From Areca catechu (Eukaryota > Streptophyta > Magnoliopsida > Arecales > Arecaceae): a stretch of 64,000 nucleotides of DNA. This document shows, one piece after another, positions 11,902 to 22,846 of the stretch (position 1 is its first letter; every line of letters starts with the position of its first letter). A program made the position numbers and the translations under genes. The stretch lies in contig CM038051.1 in assembly GCA_021397845.1 (NCBI GenBank), positions 17,952,827-18,016,826 of the forward strand. Reading direction: 5' to 3'. Under the pieces are notes generated by a model. It was not told where the DNA came from. It searched no databases and worked only from the letters and a program-made list of their open reading frames with translations.

Positions 11902-14530
11902 ACATTCTATTACAAGATGATACCGTTCGGCTTGAAGAATATAGGAGCAACTTAGCAATGCATAGTCAGCAAGGTCTTCAAGGACCAAATAGGCTATAAC
12001 ATACAAGTCTATATGGATGACATGCTCGTTATGAGTGGCTAGGAGTCGGACCACATTACAGACTTGAAAAATGTCTTTGACAACCTCCACCTCCACCAGA
12101 TGAAGCTAAACCTGGCAAAGTGTGCATTCGGTATCGTGGCTAAGAAATTCCTGAGCTTCATTGTTACCCAGCACGGGATCAAGGCAAATCTTGAAAAAAT
12201 ATAGGCCATTGCAGATATGAAACATCCGACTTCGAAGGAGGTCCAGTGTTTGACCGGCCGCATTGCCGCCCTCAATCAATTTATTTCATGTTCAGCCAAG
12301 CATTGCTTGTCGTTCTTCAAGGAGCTGTGCAAGATGAATGATTTCACCTGGTCAGAGGAGTGCAGGGAGGCCTTCGAGGGACTGAAAAAATTCTTTGCCT
12401 CGCCTCCCTTGCTTTCTAGACTGGAGGCTGGGCTAGAGCTCCTCCTTTATCTGACTATATTCTAAGGTGTGGTCAGCTTGGTGCTAGTCTGTACCGACAA
12501 GGATGGTACCTAAAAGCCTGTCTACTATACCAGCAATGTACTGGCAGAGACGAGGTATACCCGATCTGAAAAAAATATTTTTTTGTTAATCATGTTTGCT
12601 CAGCATCTCAGGCCCTGCTTTCAAGCTCATCCAATTATGATCTTTGCTGACCAACCTGAGTTGACTGAACATTTCGGGATGCCTGGCTAAGTGGACGATG
12701 AAGCTTAGCAAGTTTGACATCATGTATCACTCGAGATCATCCCAGAAGGTTCAAGTCTTGGTTGACTTCCTGATGGAATGCACATGTATAGACAATGATC
12801 CGGAGGAGTTGCCCTCCGAGCTAGTACAATGCCAGCTCGATAAGGGGACAACATGGATCCTCCATGTCGACAACACATCAAACTTAGGGGGAAGTGGAGC
12901 TGGCCTCATCTTTGCCAACTCGGAAGGGGTGGTGGCCGAGTATGCTCTACGCTTTTTTGTTAAAGCAACAAATAACCAAGCCAAGTACAAGGCCCTCCTA
13001 GTAGGGGAGGGTGTCTCGCAGGCTGGGAATCATGAGTCTAAGGGTCTTTACCGACTCATAACTCATGGTTAGATAAGTCATGGACAAGTTTAAGGCTCGA
13101 GATCTCCTTATGGCAAAATATTTGGATGAAGTGCGCTCTCACACGATGAACCTTTAGCATTTCAGCATCTTTCACATTACCCGAGGAGAGAATACCTGTG
13201 CCGATGCCCTCTCTAGGCTTGTGACCTCGCCCGACTCCTTGCTGGGGCAGATATTTTTTGAGTACTTAGAGACTCCCAGCTTTGGTACGACTGATGAGGT
13301 CCAACAAGTCACCCACGAGCCAAGCTAGATGGACCCTTACATCAAGTATATAGCTGAAGGTGTCTTGCTTGAAATCACATAGAAGTCAGCCTCCTGAAAT
13401 GGAAGGTCGCTTGATTTGTGCTGATAGACGGGCAACTTTACCAGAGGTCTTATTCCTACTACTTGCTGAAATGCCTAAGACCTTTCGAGGTCGCCTATGT
13501 CATCCAGGAGATCCATGAAGGCATCTGTTGGAATCATGTAAGGGGCAGAGCACTAGCCTATAAAGTCCTGTGGCAAGGTTATTATTGGGACACCATACGG
13601 GAGGACACAGTCGTGTTCGTGCAGATGTGCGATCGCTACCAATGGCATGCCCACATTTAATGGCAGCCAACCTCTCCACTGATCCAGCTCTCCTCTCCAT
13701 GTCTATTCCTTAATGGTTGATGGATATTCTGGGGCCATTCCTGTCAGCATCTAGCCAGTAGAGGTACCTAATCATTACCATTGACACTTCACCGAGTGGG
13801 TGGAGGTAGAATCTTAAGCATGGATTACTGAGAACAGGGCAAGAGCCTTTCTCTGGAAGTCGGTCATCTACCATTTCGGTCTCTCTCATATCATCATCAT
13901 CGACAATGGGCAGTAGTTAGATAACAAGGTATTCAAGAAGTTCTGCACCGACTTGGGCATCCACCACTGTTTCATATCGGTAGGCCACCCACAAGCTAAC
14001 GAGGAGGCTGAGGTGACAAACCATACCATTCTCCAAGGCCTTCGCACAAGGCTAGATGAAGTAAAAGGTCGGTGGATGGAAGAGCTTTCCAGTGTGCTAT
14101 GGGCATATCACACTATGGCTTGAACCACGATGGACCAAACACCATTTAATTTGATTTTCGACATCAAGGCGGTGATACCGGTAGAGATCAGCCTGCCAAC
14201 ACTACGAGTAGAGCAGTTTGATGAGCAGAGCAACTCGACATGTCTCCTCCTCAATCTTGATTTATTGGAGGATAAACTTCGCATGACTGCATACCGGTAA
14301 TGGGTGGCTCCCTACTACAACTCTCGCATGAAGCTGAAGGCCTTTCATCCGGGAGATCACATCCTGAGGCAAGCAAAAGTGTCACAGCCTGGCGAGTGTG
14401 GAAAGCTGTCATTGAATTGGGATGGCCCCGATAGGGTGGTCGTAACACTATACCAAGGAGCCTATCGGATAGCTGAGCTTGATGGTATTTAGATTTCATA
14501 AACAAGGAATGCAAGGAACTTGAGGATGTA
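11902..14530 (+). pseudogene. Tat element pol, 3' part: RT end, dual RNase H, integrase (broken)
   Basis: RT resumes with FYYKMIPFGLKN and continues to YMDDMLVMSG, the catalytic Y-x-D-D box. Next comes the connection/RNase H segment with TSKEVQCLTGRIAALNQFIS (12230-12290) and SPPLLSRLEAGLELLLYL. A second RNase H of the archaeal type follows at about 12850-13010: WILHVDNTSNLGGSGAGLIF, then EYALRFFVKATNNQAKYKAL. Integrase shows a partial zinc-binding domain (HEGICWNH, then FVQMCDRYQ, with one Cys replaced) at about 13510-13640 and a C-terminal FHPGDHILRQAK near 14343. Frequent stops and frame changes make it a pseudogene. The dual RNase H places it in the Tat lineage. Confidence 0.8.
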
Positions 14531-14621
14531 CTATCAGTAATGTATATCCCACATTCAAGAATGGAATGAAAAAGCTCTTTTATGGAATTGCTCGACTTCA
14601 CTCTTCTGAAGAACATCTATC

Positions 14622-15240
14622 CGTCAGACCCCAGGTCTGATGAAGTTTGACGAGATGCTCTACAGCACCGTCCCCTCGAATGGCTTGCTTCATAGTGCCC
14701 ACACTTATCCGTCAGACCCCAAGTATGGCGAAGCTCGACAGGATGCTCCACAACACTAGCCCCCCAAATGGCCTGCTACATAGTGCCCGCACCTATCCAT
14801 TAGATCCCAGGTTTGGCAAAGTTCGACGGGATGTTCTATAGCATCGGCCTCTCGGACGGCCTACTCCACGGTGCCCACACTTGTCCATCAGACCCCAGGT
14901 CCAGTGAAGCTCGACGGGATTTTTCACAGCACCGTTCCCCCTGGATGGCCTGCTTCATAGCACCCGTACTTATTCGTTAGACCCCAGGTCTGGCAATGTC
15001 CGACAGGATGCTCTACAGCACCGTCACCATGGACGGCCTGCTCCACAGTGCCCGCACTTATCCATCAGACCCCGGGTCTAGTGAAGCTCGATGGGAACCT
15101 CCATGGCACCGTTCTCTTGGATGGCCTACTTCACAACACCTTGCATGTGCATCTAGCCCCCAGGCCCGGTGAAGATTGGTGCAACACCTCGTAACATTGG
15201 CCTACACCATTGCGCTTGGGCCAGCCACTTAGCAATAGAT
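14622..15240. repeat. 88-bp tandem repeat array, about seven copies
   Basis: Units begin at 14622, 14710, 14798, 14886, 14975, 15063 and 15150, spaced 87-89 bp, each opening with a variant of CGTCAGACCCCAGGTCTG and containing GATGCTCYACAGCACCG. The array lies between the end of pol and the antisense gene. Tat elements such as Retand and Ogre are known to carry tandem subrepeats there. Confidence 0.9.
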
Positions 15241-15587
15241 GAAGCCAAGCAGGATGCCCTATAATGTCGTCCTCCTAAAGATCGCCTCACCGCCCGAACA
15301 TCGAGTCGGATGACGGGCATTAAAAAAAAGAAGAAAAAGAAAAACAATGAAGGAAGAAGGTTTGAATTGGCAAAATATTCTGATTCATTGCTAAAGAAAT
15401 TTTTACAAGTAGGGGAACCCCCCGACAGGCTGGGGACTCAACAAAATATAAAAGATACAAAAAGAAGAAAAAGTCCTACAGCTATTCAAGGCCTTGAGCT
15501 CGGAGTTGGGGTTCCATCGGAATTGAAGGCTTCCACTGTGGCATCAATTATCACCCCAATGTCGGCTAGCACTCGCTCGACGGTCTC

Positions 15588-17827
15588 CTACACCGAGCCT
15601 GGTTGGGATGGCCGTGCGGCAACTTCAATGACCGGAGATGCTTGAGGGGTCAGGTCGACCTCGGGCTCGATAGCTTCGGTCGGGACTGTGGGATTGATCT
15701 CGCTCCTTGCTCTCGCGGGGTCGTCGACCACGAAGTCATCAAGGTTCGAGATGTTGAGAGCATGCACCACCTTTTTCTTGCACTGTTCGAAGTCTTTATA
15801 GAAGGTATTGCAAATTGCTTTGCTCACCTCATCCTCAATCTCCTTTGAGGCCTTATACCATGCAACTGTATGGGCCACCTCTTCCTTCACTATCCCGACC
15901 ACCACCTAGGCAGTGATGGCCTTTGCCTTGGCCACCATGACCCGATCCCTTGCCAAGTCTAGCTACATCTAGAGGGTGTGCAGCTGTCCCTCTTGGCAGA
16001 GGGTGATGGCTTTGGACTCCATGAGGCATTCTTCCAAGAGGGCAACGTACTTTACCTTCTCCGCAATCTCGACCTTATGGTCCCGCACCCGCTCCTTAAG
16101 CTCAGTGACGGAGTCCCAGGAGCTCTCGAGCTTGGTCTCTAGCTCCTTTACTTGGGCTTCCAAGCTCGAAACCTGATCTATCAGGGCTTTGGCCTTTGCC
16201 TCCGCGGTGTTGGCCCTATTGCGAGACTTCGCGTCTCGCCGTACCAGCACCCAGCATGCATCTTTGATGAGGAACTTGTCCTGAATGATCTGAAGACAAA
16301 AATTAAAAGTAAAGTGGTAATTAACCTTCCTATTCCCCTAACTCAAGTTTAGTAGGAGGATAGGAAACTTATCGTGAGCAACTGGGGGAAGATACAAGTG
16401 ATAGTCTCCCCCACCGTGCGGCTGCTCCTTTCCTTGCGATCCTGTGGCTGTTGAATGAAACCTAGCAGCCTCTGCCAAGTCGGCATCAAGGGTCACCGCT
16501 GCATTGGGTGGCACCAATGGGTTGGGGCCGTGAACGAAGAGGGGTCGGCCAATGCAATACCCGACGGTTAGACCCCAGCAACTATGGGGGTCATGGGTGG
16601 AGCCATCGCCCCCTCCGACTCGGTGCTGGCACCCGTCTTAGGGGATGGTGGGATGGAGAAGATCTCGGGAATGACTGGAGGGGGTTGGGGGAGCCTCTCC
16701 CTCGACTCGATGGTCCTGCTGGGCCCTGAGACTACACCCCCAATCGCCTCTGCAGCTGGAGCTGGGGCTTCTTGGACCTGTCTCTTCTAGGGCCCCTCTG
16801 ATGGCTTCCCACGGGATTTATCCTCCAGATCCCCGTGGGGCTTCTTCACTAGCTCCTCTTGAGTTTTCGACGTTGATGCCCGCTTATGAGAGATCTGCTA
16901 AAATCGATCAATGGAGAACTTTATCTCTACATTGGAGGGAGAAACTCAGTTAGCCACTGGAAGCCATAAGGAAAAGCAGATTTCATACCTTACCTAGAGA
17001 TCGGATTGGATTGATTCTGATGTTGAATAGATTCTGCTAAGAGAGGTCTCATTTACGTGAAACCATTAAGTTGACAAGCTAGTCATACGCCGTTTGATTA
17101 ACAGGCTGCACCATGGCATTGTGATTACGGAACCAATCGTGGTCACTTCCGACCCAGTTGACTCCTTCGATCGAAGCAAAAAAATATCGATTCTTTCATC
17201 ACTTGATGAAAATAGGCAAGTCAAACTGGAGGGTCCCGGGATGGGGCTCTATAAACCACCCCCTATCTGTAGGGTGGCATTTCAAAGTGAAGAGGGCCCT
17301 AAAGAGGGAGGACCGTGCCACCACCCCGTGAAAATGGTACATGACAATGAAAGAGCTAATGACCTTAAAGAAGTTCAGGGTAAGTTGGGTCGGAACTAAC
17401 CTATAGTTGTCTAAAAAAGAAAGGATAAAAGGATGAAGGAAAGATCAGAAACCAACAAGAAAGAAGTCCTCATATAGAGCAATCTAGCCTGGCTCACCTG
17501 AGGTTACCCATTCGTTCGGGCCCAGGGCTATGATCCGGATGGACTCCAGGATCCCGTATATAACCTGGAGATGGAGGGCATCGATCCTGGTCATCATCGA
17601 AGTGATGCCCAATGGACCCACCAGGTCCTGGCTTGAGGATGATGGAGGAGGTGGCAAAGCAAAGATGTTGGGGTCCACCGTCAGCGAGGTCCCCGAGGGA
17701 CTCGAAAGGGAACATCTTCCTCCTCATCACCGTCAGAGGAGGGAGGCCTAGGCGAAGATGGCTCAGGCATGCTTGGACGGCCTAGCGAACGCTCCAAGGA
17801 GCAGTGACTATCTCCAAAGGAACTCAT
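15588..17827 (-). pseudogene. Antisense ORF of the Tat element (plant 'putative gypsy type transposon' domain, coiled coil), broken
   Basis: It reads opposite to pol. A likely start at 17827 gives MSSFGDSHCSLERSLGRPSM and an acidic Pro/Ser-rich head. At about 17400-17090 comes a domain resembling Pfam Transposase_28 (PF04195): QLTLNFFKVISSFIVMYHFH, FRALFTLKCHPTDRGWFIEP and NRYFFASIEGVNWV. A proline-rich linker follows (about 16900-16500). At 16250-15972 there is a clear coiled coil (VSSLEAQVKELETKLESS), and 15905-15588 holds a helical then acidic tail ending SQPGSV. Stops and frameshifts separate the parts. Such antisense genes are known in Grande, RIRE2 and other Tat elements, and their role is unknown. 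Stretches with long open frames (15588-15905, 15969-16250) suggest it decayed less than pol. Confidence 0.7.
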
Positions 17828-18364
17828 GGGTGATCGAGAAACAAGAAGAAAAGAAGAAGGCTTAGCTATGGACAGGAAATGCTCTCTTGGTGAAGACCAG
17901 AAGGAGGGAATATATGCAAGGCTTTGGGTCAAGGTTTCCAAATATGGTGAGGAGCTCTCCTTTTTTCTTTTCTGTTCCTCCACTCGGTGGTTTTGAAAGG
18001 ATACAATGGAGCGAGCTACTTATCTGGAAGAGATGGCAAAACTCTTCTTGAAGCCATGTCCAACGGATGGATACGACCCTCCCCTCCACCGGCCAACGGG
18101 ATTAGGATGCATGTTGGCATCCACTGCTCATGGCGCTTTGGTTCGTGAACCGCCATATTAGAGGATGCGAAGGCATCATTTCAGATCGCTGCCCCCGCTG
18201 ACATGACGGCTCTCGATTGGTGCAGGCACAATCTACCAATCATCAAAGGTTATGGCTTTTAATGGCGGGCATGGCAGCCCTCCATGTTAGTGGCATCGAA
18301 TTACTTCCTTCGTCCCGAACCCAAAAGGTCATAGTGCACTCTAGGCTCAGGAGTGGGGGGCATC

Positions 18365-19536
18365 TAATGAGGTTGGTTGCTGATGTGGTATCCATGTCCG
18401 ATATGGCGGGTCTCTGATGTGGTGCTCGCGTCCAACGTGGCTGACCGCTGATATGGCACCCATGGATCGTGCCTCATTCCGGTAGAGCTCCTACTCGAGT
18501 GAAGTTTATAACTGAGTAGAGCTCCTGGTCGAGTAGAGCTCCTGGTCGAGTAGAGATCTTCACCTAAGTAGAGCTTCTAGCTGAGCAGAGTCCCAAGCTA
18601 GGAGGAGCTCCTGGTCAGTCCGAGCCTTGATTACGGGAGAGTTATTCCCTTACGATCCGGAATGAAAAAAATAGGTCAAGGATACATCAAGGGGTCATAA
18701 CCCTAGGTAGGCATGCTCAACCCGCTAGTTCCAACACTGCCAGGATGGTGATGAGGAGAGCAGTGTCACCAGTCAAATTTGTCGCGATGCTCAAGAAGGA
18801 ATATCTCGCGAGGAGGGAGTGGCGTTCAGCCAAATCTATGCCCTTCGTAGAGGCATGCTCTGTCGAAACAGTAAGCCATGTAGCACGCCGCCTGCATCTG
18901 ATGCAACCAGGACTCCAGTTCCTGTCCCGCTGGGCTCTACGGGACTTGTGCCATTCTCAGGAGAGCAAGCCCTGTAACACGCTACCTACATTTGATACAA
19001 GAGGCCCTGCCGGGACTCTAGTTTCTATCCTACAGGGCTCTACGGAGCCTGCACACTCCCCAGGAGGGTGTGCCACAGCACGTCGCTTGCATCCGATGCA
19101 GGACGCTCTATCGGGACTCCAATTTCTATTCCACGGGATCCTGCAAAGCCTGAGCCCTCTCAGGAGAGCACACTGCCAGGATATCAGTTCCTGCCCAACA
19201 ATGTTGATTTCTATATATCGGTAAGAGGGACCACCGACCGAGATAAGTGGCAAGCAACTCCCACTGTATAGACAAAAGAAAAAAAAATAATCTCTTACGA
19301 GAGCTTCTCACGATGGTCATCAGGTCTTCGTGACTAAGGACCTGTTGTCCTTGATCGCCAAACTAACTTGACTGTCGAAGTATCCCCACCGGGATCTCGA
19401 CCCGTACTTTCTTTTTCTTGTAGGATTGCTCGACGGCTAGGCGCGTTCAGAGGCAAAGTGCCTGACTCTCCCGGAGCAACTGACGTAGGCTGGGACCCAC
19501 CAAGTCAACATGCAGGGCATGATTTTGGCGGCAATA
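18365..19536 (+). repeat. Right LTR of the Tat element
   Basis: It follows a purine-rich AGGAGTGGGGGG (about 18350-18360), a probable polypurine tract. It starts TAATGAGG, matching TGATGAGG at 3569, and runs to the TSD at 19537. The first 250 bp align with the left remnant. The end reads GGCAATA rather than the canonical CA, so the terminus is mutated or off by a few bases. The open frame at 18745-19224 lies wholly inside this LTR over a tandem repeat and is not considered a gene. Confidence 0.7.
18885..19180. repeat. Three tandem repeats of about 97 bp inside the Tat LTR
   Basis: Units begin at about 18885, 18979 and 19080. Each contains a variant of GGGACTCCAGTTTCTRTCC and of CTCAGGAGAGCA. 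They are diverged from each other. Confidence 0.75.
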
Positions 19537-19722
19537 ATCTCAATCAAGATAACTCAAAAAAATATTTAGATATGTTATAGCCTATTTGCCTAACATATAT
19601 TCCATGAAACATGTCTTTGTTTTGGATGGTAGTGACATCAACTAGTTTTTGATTTTGCTTGTGCGAAGATGCATGTCATGTGTTTAGCATGATCTCAATC
19701 CAGATATCACGAAGAAAATTAA
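19537..19722. repeat. Right TSD (ATCTC) plus host tandem repeat copies 2 (end) and 3
   Basis: ATCTC at 19537-19541 repeats the left TSD. Bases 19542-19567 complete copy 2, and 19568-19722 is a full third copy matching 3345-3493 (GGATGGTAGTGAC, CATGTCATGTG and CACGAAGAAAATTA are shared). Confidence 0.75.
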
Positions 19723-20280
19723 TTTTAGGTCTTTTCCTTCTTTCTATTTACTAATTAAGGCTTGACCATATTTTATTGAATTTTTAGCTCGTGGATTGAT
19801 TTTCCAAACATCCAGATACTACTACTCCGGTCTCTGGACACAAGCCATAAATAGATTAAAAATGAAATTGCTTTTAAAACAAGAAATATAATTTTAGAGC
19901 AATGGATCATGGTTGTTAAAATTTTTGGCAACCTTGGACTGAAAGTTAGGTTGACCCATAGAATAGGCGCATCAAATCGCATTAAAACTAAAAAACAATG
20001 GCTAAATTTTGTTTCATTAATACCAAAAATATAGAACAATAACCACAAACATGCACCATTGCAATCCATCTTACCCTGGTCAACGGAGTACTGTTGCACC
20101 CTAAATGAACTCATCAGCGTCACTACTCTATAATGGACGCACCCACGATATCACTCCATGTTCCGCACGATACACAATTCTTTTATGTTTTCTTGATTAA
20201 AAAAACCATGTGTACTTAATTGAACTGCATCTCAAGGCACAATCTGAATGTGATTTATTTTTTCTTCCTTTTTGATGAGT
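19723..20280. other. Intergenic upstream of the WRKY gene
   Basis: AT-rich DNA with no recognisable gene, RNA or repeat. It separates the Tat insertion from the GC-richer WRKY promoter. Confidence 0.5.
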
Positions 20281-20553
20281 GGAAAATGAAAGATCGTATT
20301 GTGGTCGGCCGAAAACCAACAGCCCCGCGAATACGACCTCCCGCGTCCTCCCTCCCAAACCCGCCCAAATCAGGGTTCACGTTCACACCGTAGCAACCGG
20401 AGCCTCCAAGCGGGCCTGTGATACACGTATCACCGATCAACAGCTCCACGACCATCCGATCTCGATCCAACGACCGCTCTCGCCTCCGTAGCTCCGATGT
20501 CCGTGTCCCGCGGGGACCACCATGACGCCACGAGAGCGTCACCGTTGGTCTCC

Positions 20554-20654
20554 CACGTGCCTGAGCCTGGTCAAAATGCCGGTTCTCCCGCTGGACACGT
20601 ATCGGCGGTGAGGAGAGCGAAACTTTGAAACTTTGACCGTTGTTCCCCCACGTG
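20554..20654 (+). promoter_or_regulatory. WRKY promoter elements: two G-boxes and two W-boxes
   Basis: CACGTG occurs at 20554-20559 and 20649-20654, the second as CACGTGAC, an ABRE-like context. W-box cores occur as TTGACC on the + strand (20633-20638) and as GGTCAA (TTGACC on the - strand, 20569-20574). They lie 345-445 bp upstream of the WRKY start codon. W-boxes are the binding sites of WRKY proteins, so self- or cross-regulation is possible; G-boxes/ABREs bind bZIP and bHLH factors. These are short motifs and function is inferred. Confidence 0.5.
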
Positions 20655-20824
20655 ACCGCCGATCACCTGTGGTCGCTGGAGTATCGCGCCAGCTTCTTCT
20701 CCCCTTGTGGCTGTGGACTGGACTCTTCCACCACCCTCATCATATTTGGCATCTTCCTTAAACCCCAATATCAACAAATAATATTAAAAATATATATATT
20801 ATTATAATTAAAATAAATAAATGA

Positions 20825-20831
20825 TATAAAA
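20825..20831 (+). promoter_or_regulatory. Candidate TATA box of the WRKY gene
   Basis: TATAAAA lies about 170 bp before the start codon. It would place transcription start near 20855-20865 and give a leader of about 140 nt with a CT-rich tract (20962-20988). Confidence 0.45.
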
Positions 20832-20955
20832 TAGTTCCCATTCCCAGGTCCTCCCTTCCACCAATCCATTTATCTTGCACCTTAGCTCCCTCTTGTTTCA
20901 AACCCCCCGGCCCCCGGCCTCTCCCTTTCCTTGCTACTACCACCTCTCTTTCTTT

Positions 20956-20991
<36 letters not shown>

Positions 20992-20998
20992 ACTCTCT

Positions 20999-22846
20999 AT
21001 GTCTGGGGAGAATAGAGAGCTCTACCACCATGACCGCCACTTCCTCCGAGACCGCGGCGATCTCCAGTTCCACGATGATCTCTCGCCGTTTTTCTCTCAG
21101 AGGCCCGGCGCCGGTGCACCGCAGGAGTTGCAAGGGTTCCATCTGCAAGCAGCATCACCATACATGAGCTTCACCGACTTCCTGCATGGCTCGTCGGATT
21201 ATGGCTTGCTTGCCAAGGCCTTTGATACGTCGTGCTCATCGCCTGAGCTGTTCGGTGCCCGGGATGGGGGGTTGGTGAAGCGAGAATTGGATGTTGATAC
21301 TAATATGAGTACTAATTTGAATGTTTGTACTGGGGGTGGTGATGGGGGCACGACGCCGGTTACTCCCAACTCTTCGGTCTCTTCGTCATCCACCGAGGCG
21401 GTAGGTGAAGAGGATTCCGGCCGGTGTAAGAAGGATCAGCTGAAGGTGGAGGAGGAGGACAAGCAGCAGCTTAAAGGGAGCGAGGAAGGGGGTGACAAGT
21501 CTAAGAAAGTGTACGTTTTGATCATATATTCCTTTATTTCAATTTTTTTTTTTTTTTTTTTGAGTTTTTTGTTTGGATTAAACTTTTGATCAGTTTTTAG
21601 TTGGATTAAAATTTTGAGTTTTTTCACTCGGTAGATGCTAACACTTTATATAGATGTCCAGTTGAGGTGGATCAAGAGTGTAAAGGTCTTCTTCTGGTCT
21701 CCTTTTTCTTTGATTATTCTTTTATCAGTGTGAACTACTAGGGTTTTTCACCTTGCCTAACAAAACAAAACATTGTTTTCTGAAGTTCCGTTGAATATAA
21801 GGTTTCCTCTTTCCTCTTTTCTTTTCTTTTCTTCTTTTGGTTTAATTTTTTGATCTCCAACCTTTTATTTCGATACCCAGACCACTTTCAAGGTAGCTTA
21901 ATACAATAGGACTCCAGATCTGTTATCTTTTCCTCGAGACCTTTTTCAAGTGCTTCTTGTTGGGGGTGCAATTTGAGATCAAAGATGGATCTTCAAAACT
22001 GGAAAAAAGCAAAGTAATAACATATCAAGTTCCATAGAATGATGTGATTGTCTGGAAATAGACCCTCAAAGTCATGAAATTGACTTCTGTTGAAATCGGT
22101 AGATGTGAGACTACCATTAGTCTAATACTTAATTTATTTTTTTGAAAAAATTCTCAAACAGGAGCAAGCCAAGGAAGAAGGCAGAGAAGAGACAAAGGCA
22201 GCCACGCTTTGCTTTCATGACAAAAAGTGAAGTAGATCATCTTGAAGATGGATATCGGTGGAGAAAGTATGGCCAGAAGGCAGTGAAGAATAGTCCTTAT
22301 CCAAGGTAGGTTTATTGCACTCGTTTTTCCAAATGTTTCCACTGTTCTTACCTTGATATATATATAGCCGTGATCTAGTATATATGCTCGTATCGTAGTT
22401 CAGATGCATCAGTAACTACTGCAAAAGTCCTCCTCTTTTTTCTCTGATTACAGAAGTTAATTTCTTTATTGAATTATAATTCTAATGGCAGGAGCTACTA
22501 TCGGTGCACGACTCAGAAGTGCTCGGTGAAGAAGAGGGTGGAGAGATCGCATCATGATCCAACAATCGTGATCACAACATACGAAGGTCAGCATACACAT
22601 CAGAGCCCTGCAAACATTCGAGGGAGCACACACATCTTGGCGCCTCCACCGGCACTGCCGATGGGCTTCCGCCAGGATCGGTTTCTGATGCACCAAATGC
22701 CTCAACTGAGTGCTATCAACCATCAAGGGGAAGCAAACCCTAGCACGTATCTGCCAAACTTACCTCCTCTTCAGCAGCCTCAGTTCCCTGACTACGGTCT
22801 CCTGCAGGACATTGTTCCGTCTTTCATCCACAACAAGCACCCATGA
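20999..22846 (+). CDS. WRKY transcription factor, group IIc (WRKY28/71/8-like)
   Basis: Three exons: 20999-21510, 22162-22305 and 22492-22846 (336 residues). Introns of 651 and 186 bp have GT-AG ends; the frame closes exactly across both. The WRKY domain has WRKYGQK at residues 204-210 and a zinc finger C-X4-C-X23-H-X-H (C224, C229, H253, H255), the group II type. The second intron splits the Arg codon of PYPR/SYYRC, the conserved position for groups I and IIc. FAFMTKSEVDHLEDGYRWRK before the heptapeptide and the N-terminal MSFTDFLHGSSDYG resemble the Arabidopsis WRKY8/28/71 cluster. A Ser/Thr-rich and acidic/Lys-rich stretch (about 119-170) includes a probable nuclear signal. It should bind W-boxes (TTGACY) in the nucleus in stress, defence or branching pathways. 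The start is the first ATG after a CT-rich leader. The exact orthologue is uncertain; the gene looks intact. Confidence 0.93.

Larger units (their letters stand above)
3569..19536 (+). mobile_element. Degenerate Ty3/gypsy retrotransposon, Tat lineage, with a nested element
   Basis: Order on the + strand: a short left LTR remnant, protease, first half of RT, a nested 7.1-kb element, second half of RT, RNase H, a second archaeal-type RNase H, integrase, an 88-bp tandem array, an antisense gene, and a right LTR. The second RNase H and the antisense ORF behind pol are hallmarks of the Tat lineage (Grande, RIRE2, Retand, Ogre). The gag region and most of the left LTR are missing. Pol carries many stops. 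TSD ATCTC flanks both ends. Without the nested insert it would be about 8.9 kb. Confidence 0.8.

Noticed and set aside
15153..15347. - strand ORF at the end of the tandem array
   Set aside because: Overlaps the array end and a homopolymer-like purine tract; no domain.
18745..19224. 159-codon + strand ORF
   Set aside because: It lies wholly in the Tat LTR and over a tandem repeat, with no recognised domain.
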